A DNA stretch of 17,379 nucleotides from Acidimicrobiia bacterium. GTDB taxonomy: Bacteria > Actinomycetota > Acidimicrobiia > Spongiisociales > ZC4RG35. Position 1 is the stretch's first letter, and each line of letters opens with the position of its first letter. Shown here one piece after another: positions 1 through 6,060 of this stretch. A program made the position numbers and the translations under genes. Below the pieces are notes generated by a model, which saw only the letters and a program-made list of their open reading frames with translations, was not told the origin of the DNA and did not search any database. The stretch lies in assembly GCA_029865445.1 (NCBI GenBank), contig JAOUGY010000047.1:1-17379 (forward strand), in the 5' to 3' direction.

Positions 1-663
1 ACCATTCGGCGAGAGCCCGAGCACCTCGTCGGCGGGTGTGCCTGCGGGTACGACCGTGACATCGAGACCGAGCCCGGCGAGCCTCCGTGCGATGTCGCGT
101 TTCATCCCGAGATCGAAAGCGACGACGGTCCCGATCCGATCCGTCTCTGCCGAGAACTCGTACGACGTGGACGTCGACACGCCGGTGGCGAGATCGAGTC
201 CCTCCATCCGTGGGGCGGAGCGAGCCATCTCGACGAGTTCGGACTGATCAACGCCAGAACCCATGGCGATCGGTTGGGCGCCGCGATCCCGGATGTATCG
301 CGTGAGGCGCCGGGTATCCACGTCGGTCAGCGCCACGACGCCTGCGTCTGCGAGATATGCGGCAAAGCTGCCTTCGGAGCGCCAGTTGGAATCTCGCCGC
401 GACAGCGCCCGCATCACGAAGCCGCGAGCATGAGTGATAGGGGCCTGGTCGTCGTCGGCCGCCACACCGTAGTTCCCGATGTGAGACGCCGTCATCACCA
501 CCACCTGGCCGGCGTAGGAAGGATCGGTGAGAACCTCCTGATACCCCGTCATCGAGGTGTTGAACACCACCTCGCCCGTGGTGACCCCTTCCGCCCCCAC
601 GGCGCGCCCTCTGAAGACGGCACCGTCGGCCGTCACCAGGAGGCCGTTTCGCTCCCTACTCAT
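1..663 (-). CDS. carA: Carbamoyl-phosphate synthase small subunit, N-terminal part (cut by window edge)
   Basis: The first 221 codons of the glutamine-hydrolysing subunit of carbamoyl-phosphate synthase, which feeds ammonia to CarB for pyrimidine and arginine synthesis. Visible family blocks are the start (MSRERNGLLVTADGAVFRG), FNTSMTGYQEVLTDPSYAGQ near residues 35-54, the NWRSEGSFAAYL stretch and the DVDTRRLTRYIRDRGA block. The frame leaves the window just before the expected SNGPGDP segment, so the glutamine amidotransferase domain with its catalytic Cys is not seen. The ATG overlaps the pyrC stop as ATGA, and an AGGTGG-like ribosome site lies about 8 nt upstream. It is the fourth gene of the pyr operon and carB would be expected next. 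Identity is very secure; only the 3' part is missing. Confidence 0.95.
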   Translation of the reverse strand, partial: MSRERNGLLVTADGAVFRGRAVGAEGVTTGEVVFNTSMTGYQEVLTDPSYAGQVVVMTASHIGNYGVAADDDQAPITHARGFVMRALSRRDSNWRSEGSFAAYLADAGVVALTDVDTRRLTRYIRDRGAQPIAMGSGVDQSELVEMARSAPRMEGLDLATGVSTSTSYEFSAETDRIGTVVAFDLGMKRDIARRLAGLGLDVTVVPAGTPADEVLGLSPNG

Positions 664-1922
664 ACCGCCACCACCTCATGCGTCAACCGTCCGGCATGGA
701 TGGTTGCGATTGCTCTCCCTCTCATCTGCTGCCCCTTCCAAGGTGAGTTCTGCGAACGGGACACGAACGGCCCGGCCGTCCATTCCATCCCCGGGTCGAT
801 CACCACGAGGTTGGCAGGGGACCCCACCTCGACCGGGAGCCCCTGCTCGGTCAAACCGGCGATTCGAGCCGGAGCGATCGATAGCCGGTCGAAGAACGTC
901 GATTGGTCGAGTTCCACCGCCATCATCACCGCAGCCACCGCCGTCTCGAGCCCGATGACCCCTCTGGGCGCCTCCTCGAACGGGACCTCGCCCTCTGCCG
1001 CCGCGTGCGGAGCGTGGTCGGTCGCCACGGCATCGATGGTGCCGTCCTCGAGCGCACTCCGGAGCGCATCCACATCGGCGCCGGTTCGGAGTGGCGGATA
1101 CATCTTGTAATCGGGGTCCATCGAAAGGACCCGCTCGTCGGTGAACGTCAGGTGGTGGGGCGCGACCTCGGCGGTTACCGCCAGTCCCTCGGCCTTGGCC
1201 GCTCGAACCAGCTCGACTGTGCCCCGAGTCGAAACGTGCTGGACGTGGTACCGGCACCCGGTGAGCTTCACCAGCGCCAGATCCCGGGCGACCACCACCT
1301 CCTCTGCCACCGCCGGCAACGCTCTCATCCCGAGCCGTGACGACACGGCCCCTTCGTGCATGTGTCCGCCGCGAGCGAGCCCCGGATCCTCGGCGTGCTG
1401 GGCCACGACTCCACCCCGGTGGGCGAGGTATTCCATGGCGGACCGAAGCAACCCGGCGTCGGCGACGCTGTCGCCATCGTCGCTGAACACTCGGACGCCG
1501 GCCGCCCACAAATCGTCGAGGTGGCTGAGCTGAGCCCCTTCCCGGCCGAGGGTCAGCGCCCCCACCGGTACCACTTGCACCAACCCCGTCGTGACGCCCC
1601 GATCTGCCACGAACCGGGCCAGATGGCCCGAATCGATGGCCGGTTCCGTGTTGGGCATCGCCAGGATGGCGGTGAACCCGCCGGCGGCCGCTGCCGCAGA
1701 TCCGGAGCCTACGTCTTCTTTCCATTCCTGACCCGGCTCCCGGAGATGCACGTGCAGGTCCACGAGGCCCGGACCGATCCAGCACCCGGAGGCGTCGATC
1801 ACGTGGTCTGCGACGAGACCTTCGCCAACGGCCAGCACCTTGTCGCCCACCAGGACGTCGGTCTCCAGCACTCCGTGGGGCGTGAGCACCGAGCCGCCTT
1901 TGAGGAGGATCTCCGCGGTCAC
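660..1922 (-). CDS. pyrC: Dihydroorotase (type I, zinc amidohydrolase)
   Basis: A 420-residue cyclic amidohydrolase that closes carbamoyl-aspartate to dihydroorotate, the third step of UMP synthesis in the cytoplasm. The metal site is complete to the eye: HVH in DLHVHLREPG (His57, His59), FSDDG (Asp149), QHAED (His176), VQHVS (His229) and ATDHAPH (Asp302, His304). AMPNTEP (89-95) is the usual substrate-loop motif. Length and motifs fit class I dihydroorotase, not an inactive PyrC-like partner of aspartate carbamoyltransferase. The start is GTG, overlapping the pyrB stop as GTGA, with a strong GGAGG 7 nt upstream inside pyrB. The stop overlaps the carA start as ATGA, so it should be translated in step with both neighbours. 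Confidence 0.96.
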   Translation of the reverse strand: MTAEILLKGGSVLTPHGVLETDVLVGDKVLAVGEGLVADHVIDASGCWIGPGLVDLHVHLREPGQEWKEDVGSGSAAAAAGGFTAILAMPNTEPAIDSGHLARFVADRGVTTGLVQVVPVGALTLGREGAQLSHLDDLWAAGVRVFSDDGDSVADAGLLRSAMEYLAHRGGVVAQHAEDPGLARGGHMHEGAVSSRLGMRALPAVAEEVVVARDLALVKLTGCRYHVQHVSTRGTVELVRAAKAEGLAVTAEVAPHHLTFTDERVLSMDPDYKMYPPLRTGADVDALRSALEDGTIDAVATDHAPHAAAEGEVPFEEAPRGVIGLETAVAAVMMAVELDQSTFFDRLSIAPARIAGLTEQGLPVEVGSPANLVVIDPGMEWTAGPFVSRSQNSPWKGQQMRGRAIATIHAGRLTHEVVAV

Positions 1923-2845
1923 GACGGCACCTCCGTCCGGACTGCCTGTCCCAGCCGGAAGAGCACCGCCATGCGCACGGCCACACCTGCACGGACCTGG
2001 TCGAGAACCAGCGACCGCGGGTGGTCGGCCACCTCCGGAGCAATCTCCACACCTCGGTTCATGGGCCCCGGGTGCATCACCACTGCCTCCGGGGAGAGCC
2101 TGTCGAAACGGGCCCGCGTCATCCCGAACCGCTGAACGTATTCGGGTAGTGATGGGAACACCGTTGCCCCACCTCGCTCGGCCTGGATACGCAGCAGGTA
2201 CACCACATCCATCCCACCGAGCACGTCGTCGAGTTCGAAGCTGACGTCACACGGCCAATCGTCGATGTCCAGTGGGAGGAGGGTCGGCGGCGCCACCATG
2301 GTCACCCGCGCCCCCAGGGTGGACATCGCGAAGAGATCCGATCGAGCGACCCGGGAGTGCCTGATGTCACCCACGATTGCGATGTGCAGTCCGTCGAGCT
2401 TGCCGAAATGGCGGCGAACTGTCAGCGAGTCGAGCAGGGCCTGAGTCGGGTGCTGATGTGCGCCGTCGCCACCATTGACCACGGGACAGTCGGTCCATTC
2501 GGCCACCCGCCAGGGTGCCCCGGTCGCCTTGTGTCGGACCACCATCAGATCGCACCCCATGGCCTGCAGCGTCAGAACGGTGTCTTTGAGCGACTCGCCC
2601 TTCGAGAGCGACGAAGTGGAGGGAGAGAAGCTCATCACATCCGCCGACAAGGCTTTGGCGGCACGTTCGAACGACAATCGCGTCCTTGTGGACGGTTCGA
2701 AGAAGAGCGTCCCGACGGTCAGGCCCCGCAGCGCCGGCACCTTGGGGATCTCCCGTCCCAGCACGTCGGTGAACTCGTCGGCGAGATCGAGTAGCTCTTC
2801 GATCTCGGCACGGGTCAGGCTTTCGGTCGTGAGGAGGTGTCTCAT
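1919..2845 (-). CDS. pyrB: Aspartate carbamoyltransferase catalytic subunit
   Basis: A 308-residue catalytic chain that joins carbamoyl phosphate and aspartate to carbamoyl-aspartate, the committed step of pyrimidine synthesis. The carbamoyl-phosphate motif STRTR is at 52-56, the mobile loop SKGES at 81-85, VRH at 103-105, HPTQALLD at 132-139, and the aspartate-binding HPGPMNRGVEI lies near the C-terminus. No pyrI regulatory gene follows, as is normal in Gram-positive lineages where control is at the PyrR level. I chose ATG at 2845: it overlaps the pyrR stop as ATGA, has GAGGA upstream, and gives the family's usual MRHLLTTESLT start. The frame stays open eight codons further up, but that part overlaps pyrR and is not expected. 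Confidence 0.96.
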   Translation of the reverse strand: MRHLLTTESLTRAEIEELLDLADEFTDVLGREIPKVPALRGLTVGTLFFEPSTRTRLSFERAAKALSADVMSFSPSTSSLSKGESLKDTVLTLQAMGCDLMVVRHKATGAPWRVAEWTDCPVVNGGDGAHQHPTQALLDSLTVRRHFGKLDGLHIAIVGDIRHSRVARSDLFAMSTLGARVTMVAPPTLLPLDIDDWPCDVSFELDDVLGGMDVVYLLRIQAERGGATVFPSLPEYVQRFGMTRARFDRLSPEAVVMHPGPMNRGVEIAPEVADHPRSLVLDQVRAGVAVRMAVLFRLGQAVRTEVPS

Positions 2846-3375
2846 GACTCGTCCTCGGAACCGATCCACACACCCGACGTCCCATCGACCGACTGGAGCC
2901 GCACTGCCACTCGCTCCTCCGACGCCGTCGGGATGTTCTTGCCGACGTAATCGGCTCTGATCGGCAATTCCCGGTGGCCGCGGTCGACCATGACGGCCAG
3001 TTCCACCTTCTCGGGCCGCCCGAGGTCGGCGAGGGCGTCGAGTGCCGACCGAATGGTCCGCCCTGTGAACAAGACGTCGTCGACGAGTATCACCGTCTCC
3101 GAGGTGAGATCGACCGGTATCAGCGTCCTGGAGAGACGGGTGGTGGGTCGCAGCCCGAGGTCATCTCGGTACAGGCCGATGTCGAGCTCTCCGACGGGTA
3201 CCTTCACTCGTTCGAAGAGGTCGATCGCGTCGGCGATCTCCTCGGCGAGGGGAACCCCCCTCGAGTGGATTCCGACCAGCACCACGTGGTCGGCGCCACG
3301 GTGACGTTCGAGGATCTCATGGGCGATGCGGCGGATTGCTCGCGACAGGTCTTCGGCGCTCATCACCTGGGCCAT
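2842..3375 (-). CDS. pyrR: PyrR, pyr mRNA-binding regulator / uracil phosphoribosyltransferase
   Basis: A 177-residue type I PRTase-fold protein. The family binds pyr leader RNA when UMP is high and can have uracil phosphoribosyltransferase activity. Visible are RRIAHEILE (15-23), GIHSRGVPLAEEI (35-47), the PRPP loop VILVDDVLFTGRTIRSALDAL (95-115) and the PyrR-typical DRGHRELPIRADYVGKNIPT (131-150). Start choice is uncertain. ATG at 3375 gives MAQVMSAEDL, matching the first beta strand of relatives, but its own ribosome site is weak. ATG at 3363 (MSAEDL) would overlap a leader ORF stop, and GTG at 3399 is 19 nt from the strong AAGGAG. A cognate RNA site lies just upstream at 3421-3452, so autoregulation is likely. 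The stop overlaps pyrB as ATGA. Confidence 0.93.
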   Translation of the reverse strand: MAQVMSAEDLSRAIRRIAHEILERHRGADHVVLVGIHSRGVPLAEEIADAIDLFERVKVPVGELDIGLYRDDLGLRPTTRLSRTLIPVDLTSETVILVDDVLFTGRTIRSALDALADLGRPEKVELAVMVDRGHRELPIRADYVGKNIPTASEERVAVRLQSVDGTSGVWIGSEDES

Positions 3376-3410
3376 GATGCACCCAGGTCGAGGCCGCACG
3401 GGATTCGCAC
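3363..3410 (-). CDS. Putative 15-codon pyr leader ORF
   Basis: A GTG-started frame encoding MRIPCGLDLGASWPR. Its start is the best placed for the strong AAGGAG at 3419-3424, with an 8-nt spacer. It is out of frame with pyrR, runs across the candidate pyrR ATG at 3375, and its TGA shares one base with the in-frame ATG at 3363 (TGATG). That arrangement is typical of translational coupling by re-initiation. I infer that this frame, not pyrR directly, may receive the ribosome that PyrR blocks. The peptide shows no known motif, and the frame is short enough to occur by chance. The ribosome site and start spacing are seen directly; the function is a guess. Confidence 0.35.
   Translation of the reverse strand: MRIPCGLDLGASWPR
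3365..3388 (-). promoter_or_regulatory. Hairpin presenting the pyrR start codon
   Basis: On the transcribed strand ACCUGGG (3388-3382) pairs perfectly with CCCAGGU (3371-3365). This gives a 7-bp, GC-rich stem with a 10-nt loop, UGCAUCAUGG, that contains the pyrR AUG at 3375. There is no U run, so it is not a terminator. Ribosomes on the leader ORF would have to open it. I infer a role in coupling pyrR translation to leader translation; a chance inverted repeat is possible. Confidence 0.4.
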
Positions 3411-3420
3411 GGTTCTCACT

Positions 3421-3452
3421 CCTTCCCGGCCTCGCTGGACCGGACTTAAAGG
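3421..3452 (-). promoter_or_regulatory. PyrR-binding loop that masks a ribosome-binding site
   Basis: GGUCCAGCGAGGCC (3441-3428) fits the PyrR-binding consensus ARUCCNGNGAGGYU. The only changes are the first and last positions, which form a G-C pair in place of A-U and so keep the pairing. The upper stem UCCGG/CCGGG (3444-3440 with 3429-3425) closes the loop. After a four-base bulge, CCUU (3452-3449) can pair with AAGG (3424-3421), part of the AAGGAG Shine-Dalgarno. I see no attenuator terminator. Known mycobacterial pyr operons are controlled by PyrR covering the first ribosome-binding site, and this layout suggests the same. Confidence 0.78.
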
Positions 3453-3462
3453 GACGAGCGCG

Positions 3463-3468
3463 ACGCTA
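3463..3468 (-). promoter_or_regulatory. Candidate -10 box of the pyr operon
   Basis: TAGCGT fits the actinobacterial TAnnnT pattern. It would start the transcript near 3455, just ahead of the PyrR loop, which is where a pyr leader should begin. No convincing -35 stands at 17-18 nt; TTGAAC overlaps the nusB stop but is 21 nt away. A short inverted repeat, ACCGG/CCGGT (3491-3487 and 3477-3473), lies immediately upstream. The call rests mainly on position. Confidence 0.3.
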
Positions 3469-3491
3469 CCACACCGGAGATGTGTCCCGGT

Positions 3492-3878
3492 TCAACGGTC
3501 GGAGGCCTGATCGCTCCGTTCGCGTTGGGCGAGCGTGCCGAGGATCCCATTGACGAAGAAGCCTGATTTTTCGGTCGAGTAGGTCTTGGCTACCCGCACC
3601 GCCTCGGCCAGGATCACCGCCGTGGGAGTGTCCGGTTCATGGCGCAGCTCGTACAGCGCGACCCTCAGGATCGCCCTGTCGACGACGGGCATCCGGTCGA
3701 CCCGCCAGTGCTCCGACACGGCATCGATGGCATCATCGAGTTCCGCTCGCAGTCCGAGCACGCCTTCCACGAGGCGACGCGCCTTTCCCGCCAGCTCATC
3801 CCGATCGTCGACATCGTCGGTGCCGAGCTGATCGATCTCGTACAGGACCTGGACGGCCAGATCTCTCGGTTCGTTCAC
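3492..3878 (-). CDS. nusB: Transcription antitermination factor NusB
   Basis: A compact 128-residue all-helical RNA-binding protein that, with NusE (S10), joins the rRNA antitermination complex on boxA. Family signatures are RDLAVQVLYEID at the N-terminus, MPVVDRAILRVALYEL in the middle, and the C-terminal DTPTAVILAEAVRVAKTYSTEKSGFFVNGILG. It is shorter than many NusB proteins, because the usual basic SRRKAR-like extension before the first helix is absent. The GTG start overlaps the efp stop as GTGA and no other start codon lies close upstream in frame, so I keep it. The efp-nusB pair is a conserved actinobacterial neighbourhood. The next gene downstream, pyrR, has its own leader about 80 nt after the nusB stop. 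Confidence 0.93.
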   Translation of the reverse strand: MNEPRDLAVQVLYEIDQLGTDDVDDRDELAGKARRLVEGVLGLRAELDDAIDAVSEHWRVDRMPVVDRAILRVALYELRHEPDTPTAVILAEAVRVAKTYSTEKSGFFVNGILGTLAQRERSDQASDR

Positions 3879-4432
3879 GCCCTTGACAGGTAACTGCCGT
3901 CGGTGGTGGCGATCCGGAGCCGTTCGCCCTGTTCGATGAACAGCGGCACCTGCACGGTGAGGCCGGTTTCCATCGTCACCTGTTTCGTCGCTCCCGACAC
4001 CGTGTCGCCCCGCACTGCCGGTTCGGCGTATGTGACCTCGAGCTCCACCGAGGCAGGCAACTCGACCCCAATTGGATTCGCCTTGTACAGCACCAGCACC
4101 GCGGTCATCCCGTCGGTGAGATAGTTGGCGGCGTCGTCGACGTCGCCTGGGCTGAGAGCGAACTGCGAGAAGTCCTCCAGGTCCATGAAGTGGAATCCGA
4201 GGTCGTCTTTGTAGAGGAACTGATGTTCCTTCCGCTCGATGATCGCCTGCTCGACGTCCTCATCCGCCCGGAAGGTCTTGTCGAGCACCTGGCCGGTCTC
4301 GACGTTCTTCAGCTTCATCCGCACGAATGCCTTCCCTTTGCCGGGCTTGACGTGCTCGTACTTGACGATCGTGAAGATCCCGTCGGAGAGGCTCAGGGCC
4401 ATACCGGGCCGGACATCATTGGTGGAGATCAC
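3875..4432 (-). CDS. efp: Translation elongation factor P
   Basis: A 185-residue, three-domain tRNA-shaped factor that rescues ribosomes stalled at consecutive prolines. The N-terminal MISTNDVRPG, the loop HVKPGKGKAFVRMKLKN (27-43) with the functional Lys32 at its tip, and the C-terminal RIATTDGSYLSRA are family hallmarks. The start is GTG; MISTND matches relatives exactly, so the start is secure despite a poor ribosome site. The tip reads PGKGK, where the described actinobacterial EF-P subfamily has a palindromic PGKGP with unmodified lysine. No lysine-modification gene (epmA, epmB, earP) is in the window. It follows a 93-nt gap after aroB that may hold its promoter, and overlaps nusB as GTGA. 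The aroQ and peptidase genes often found beside efp in other actinobacteria are absent here. Confidence 0.96.
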   Translation of the reverse strand: MISTNDVRPGMALSLSDGIFTIVKYEHVKPGKGKAFVRMKLKNVETGQVLDKTFRADEDVEQAIIERKEHQFLYKDDLGFHFMDLEDFSQFALSPGDVDDAANYLTDGMTAVLVLYKANPIGVELPASVELEVTYAEPAVRGDTVSGATKQVTMETGLTVQVPLFIEQGERLRIATTDGSYLSRA

Positions 4433-4492
4433 TGGGGGCTCGCTTCGCTGGCTGTGCGGGTGCGGCGTACTGGGTACGGGGTGCAGGCCGAG

Positions 4493-4498
4493 AGGATA
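4493..4498 (-). promoter_or_regulatory. Candidate -10 box upstream of efp
   Basis: TATCCT in the 93-nt aroB-efp gap fits TAnnnT. A perfect 10-bp palindrome CCGGATCCGG (4500-4509) abuts it and could be an operator. TTGTCT stands upstream but only 14 nt away, which is short for a -35. The rest of the gap holds a small GTAC-CCA-GTAC inverted repeat and GCGAAGCGAGC. This is a weak call. Confidence 0.25.
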
Positions 4499-4525
4499 GC
4501 CGGATCCGGATGAGACAACCGGCGG

Positions 4526-5524
4526 TCAGATGCCGATCGCCGCCAACCCCACGTCCAGTTCGTCGGCAGTCACCGGGGTGACCTCGACGTCCCCGACCGA
4601 CCGCAACAACACCATGCGGATTCCGTCCGAGGTCCGCTTCTTGTCCCGTGCGACCTTCTCCAGAACGGCCTGTCGCGAAGTGCCGGCCGCGGCCACGGGA
4701 AGACCGAGGCCGAACAACAGCTCGGTCATAGCAGCCGAATCGAACCCGAAACGCACTGCAGAGATCGCCCCCGCCGCCACCATGCCGATCGACACGGCGA
4801 ATCCGTGGGGCATGCCGGTCACGGCTTCCACCCCGTGCCCGATGGTGTGGCCGAAGTTGAGGATCGCCCGTCGGCCACCCTCCCGGAAGTCCGAGGAAAC
4901 GACCTCGGCCTTCACGGCGATGGCAGCAGGGACCACGACGTCGAGGTGAGCCGCGGCTCCCCGAGCCCGGTACTCCCCCAGGATTCTGGGGTCGGCGATG
5001 AACCCCGCTTTCACGATCTCCGCCGTCCCTTCGAGTTTCAGCCTTTCGTCGAGGGCGTCGAGGACATCGAGGTCCACATGGACACGGCTCGGATGCCAGA
5101 ACGCACCCACGAGGTTCTTGCCGGCGTGGTTGATGCCCGTCTTGCCTCCGATGGCGGCGTCGACCGCCCCCAGCAGCGTGGTGGGAACCAGCACCGACTC
5201 GATTCCCCGAAGCCAGGTGGCGGCGACGAATCCGGTGAGGTCGGTGACGGCACCACCTCCGACCCCGAGCAGCGTGTCACCTCGTCCCACATTGCGCTCA
5301 GCCAGCTCGTCGTAGATGTCGCGAACCACGTCCCAGGTCTTGGCGCGATCCCGGTCGGGTACCTCGATGATGGAGCCGTCGCCAATCGCCTCCACCACCC
5401 GCTCGGCGTGATCCCGGACTGGGGCCTGGGTGATCACCACCACCTGCTCCCGCCCAGACCGCTCCGGGAGGAGGTCCGCCGACAGGCCGCGTTCGATCAC
5501 GATCTCGCAAACATCACCGATCAT
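4526..5524 (-). CDS. aroB: 3-dehydroquinate synthase
   Basis: A 332-residue NAD- and metal-dependent enzyme that turns DAHP into 3-dehydroquinate, step two of the shikimate pathway. The NAD motif GVGGGAVTDLTGF is at 87-99, PTTLLGAVDAAIGGKTGIN at 114-132, and the metal ligands are Glu169 in TAEIVKAG, His226/His230 in NFGHTIGHGVE and His240 in PHGFAVSIGM. The N-terminus is slightly short for the family. I chose ATG at 5524, which shares one base with the aroK stop (TGATG). GTG one codon upstream is equally possible, while the open frame further up only mirrors aroK. It is translated directly after aroK and is the last gene of the aro group; a 93-nt gap separates it from efp. Confidence 0.95.
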   Translation of the reverse strand: MIGDVCEIVIERGLSADLLPERSGREQVVVITQAPVRDHAERVVEAIGDGSIIEVPDRDRAKTWDVVRDIYDELAERNVGRGDTLLGVGGGAVTDLTGFVAATWLRGIESVLVPTTLLGAVDAAIGGKTGINHAGKNLVGAFWHPSRVHVDLDVLDALDERLKLEGTAEIVKAGFIADPRILGEYRARGAAAHLDVVVPAAIAVKAEVVSSDFREGGRRAILNFGHTIGHGVEAVTGMPHGFAVSIGMVAAGAISAVRFGFDSAAMTELLFGLGLPVAAAGTSRQAVLEKVARDKKRTSDGIRMVLLRSVGDVEVTPVTADELDVGLAAIGI

Positions 5525-6060
5525 CACGCGAGCCACAAGGCCTCCACGATGTCGGGGACGCCATCGGAGGCGATTCGATCCGTGTCGACCACATGGTGTG
5601 CCGCGGCCAGGTATCGCTCCCGCCGTTCGGACAGGATCCGCCTGAGGCGAGGCACCATGTCGGACTCGCCTTCGATGAGCGGACGTCCCTCGCCCGAGCG
5701 AACCCTGTTGGCGAGCGTCTCGGGGCATGCGTTCAGCCAGATCACGGTTCCGGTGGCTCGCATCGTTTCGATGTTGACGTCGCGCAGCACGACTCCTCCA
5801 CCCGTGGAGATCACTTTGGATCCACCGGCAACTCTGCTGACGATGTGCTCTTCGAGATCCCGAAACGTCTCCTCCCCCACCGACTCGAAGATCTCGGAAA
5901 TCGAAGCCCCGGACACCCGCACGATTTCAGCATCGGTGTCCACGAACACGTGTCCCGTGCGCTCGGCGACGATCCGGCCGGTTCGGGTCTTTCCCGATCC
6001 CATCATCCCGACCAGCCACAAAGCACTCTCAGAACTGCGAGAGCCGGCGCTTGTAGGCAT
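5524..6060 (-). CDS. aroK: Shikimate kinase
   Basis: A 178-residue P-loop kinase that phosphorylates shikimate at the 3-OH. Walker A GMMGSGKT is at 18-25, the shikimate-binding DTD at 41-43, FRDLE at 66-70 carries the conserved Arg67, STGGG is at 85-89, and the lid RPLIEG follows at 127-132. The start is ATG at 6060, which has an excellent GGGAGG six bases upstream and overlaps the end of aroC by 32 nt. The other in-frame option, TTG at 6021, would leave only three residues before the core strand. The first 13 residues (MPTSAGSRSSESA) are a non-conserved extension. The stop touches aroB. Identity is secure. Confidence 0.94.
   Translation of the reverse strand: MPTSAGSRSSESALWLVGMMGSGKTRTGRIVAERTGHVFVDTDAEIVRVSGASISEIFESVGEETFRDLEEHIVSRVAGGSKVISTGGGVVLRDVNIETMRATGTVIWLNACPETLANRVRSGEGRPLIEGESDMVPRLRRILSERRERYLAAAHHVVDTDRIASDGVPDIVEALWLA

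Noticed and set aside
676..2052. 458-codon frame on the minus strand in another frame of pyrC
   Set aside because: Arg/Gly/Pro-rich shadow of pyrC, which carries all dihydroorotase metal ligands in its own frame.
1919..2869. Longer pyrB starting upstream of 2845
   Set aside because: The extra eight residues overlap pyrR, while ATG 2845 has the ATGA overlap, a GAGGA site and the expected N-terminus.
3365..3388. Intrinsic terminator before pyrR
   Set aside because: The hairpin has a 10-nt loop and no U run, and it overlaps the pyrR start region, so an attenuator terminator is not supported.
2842..3399. Longer pyrR starting at GTG 3399
   Set aside because: It is 19 nt from the strong ribosome site and adds residues (MRPRPGCI) unlike family N-termini.
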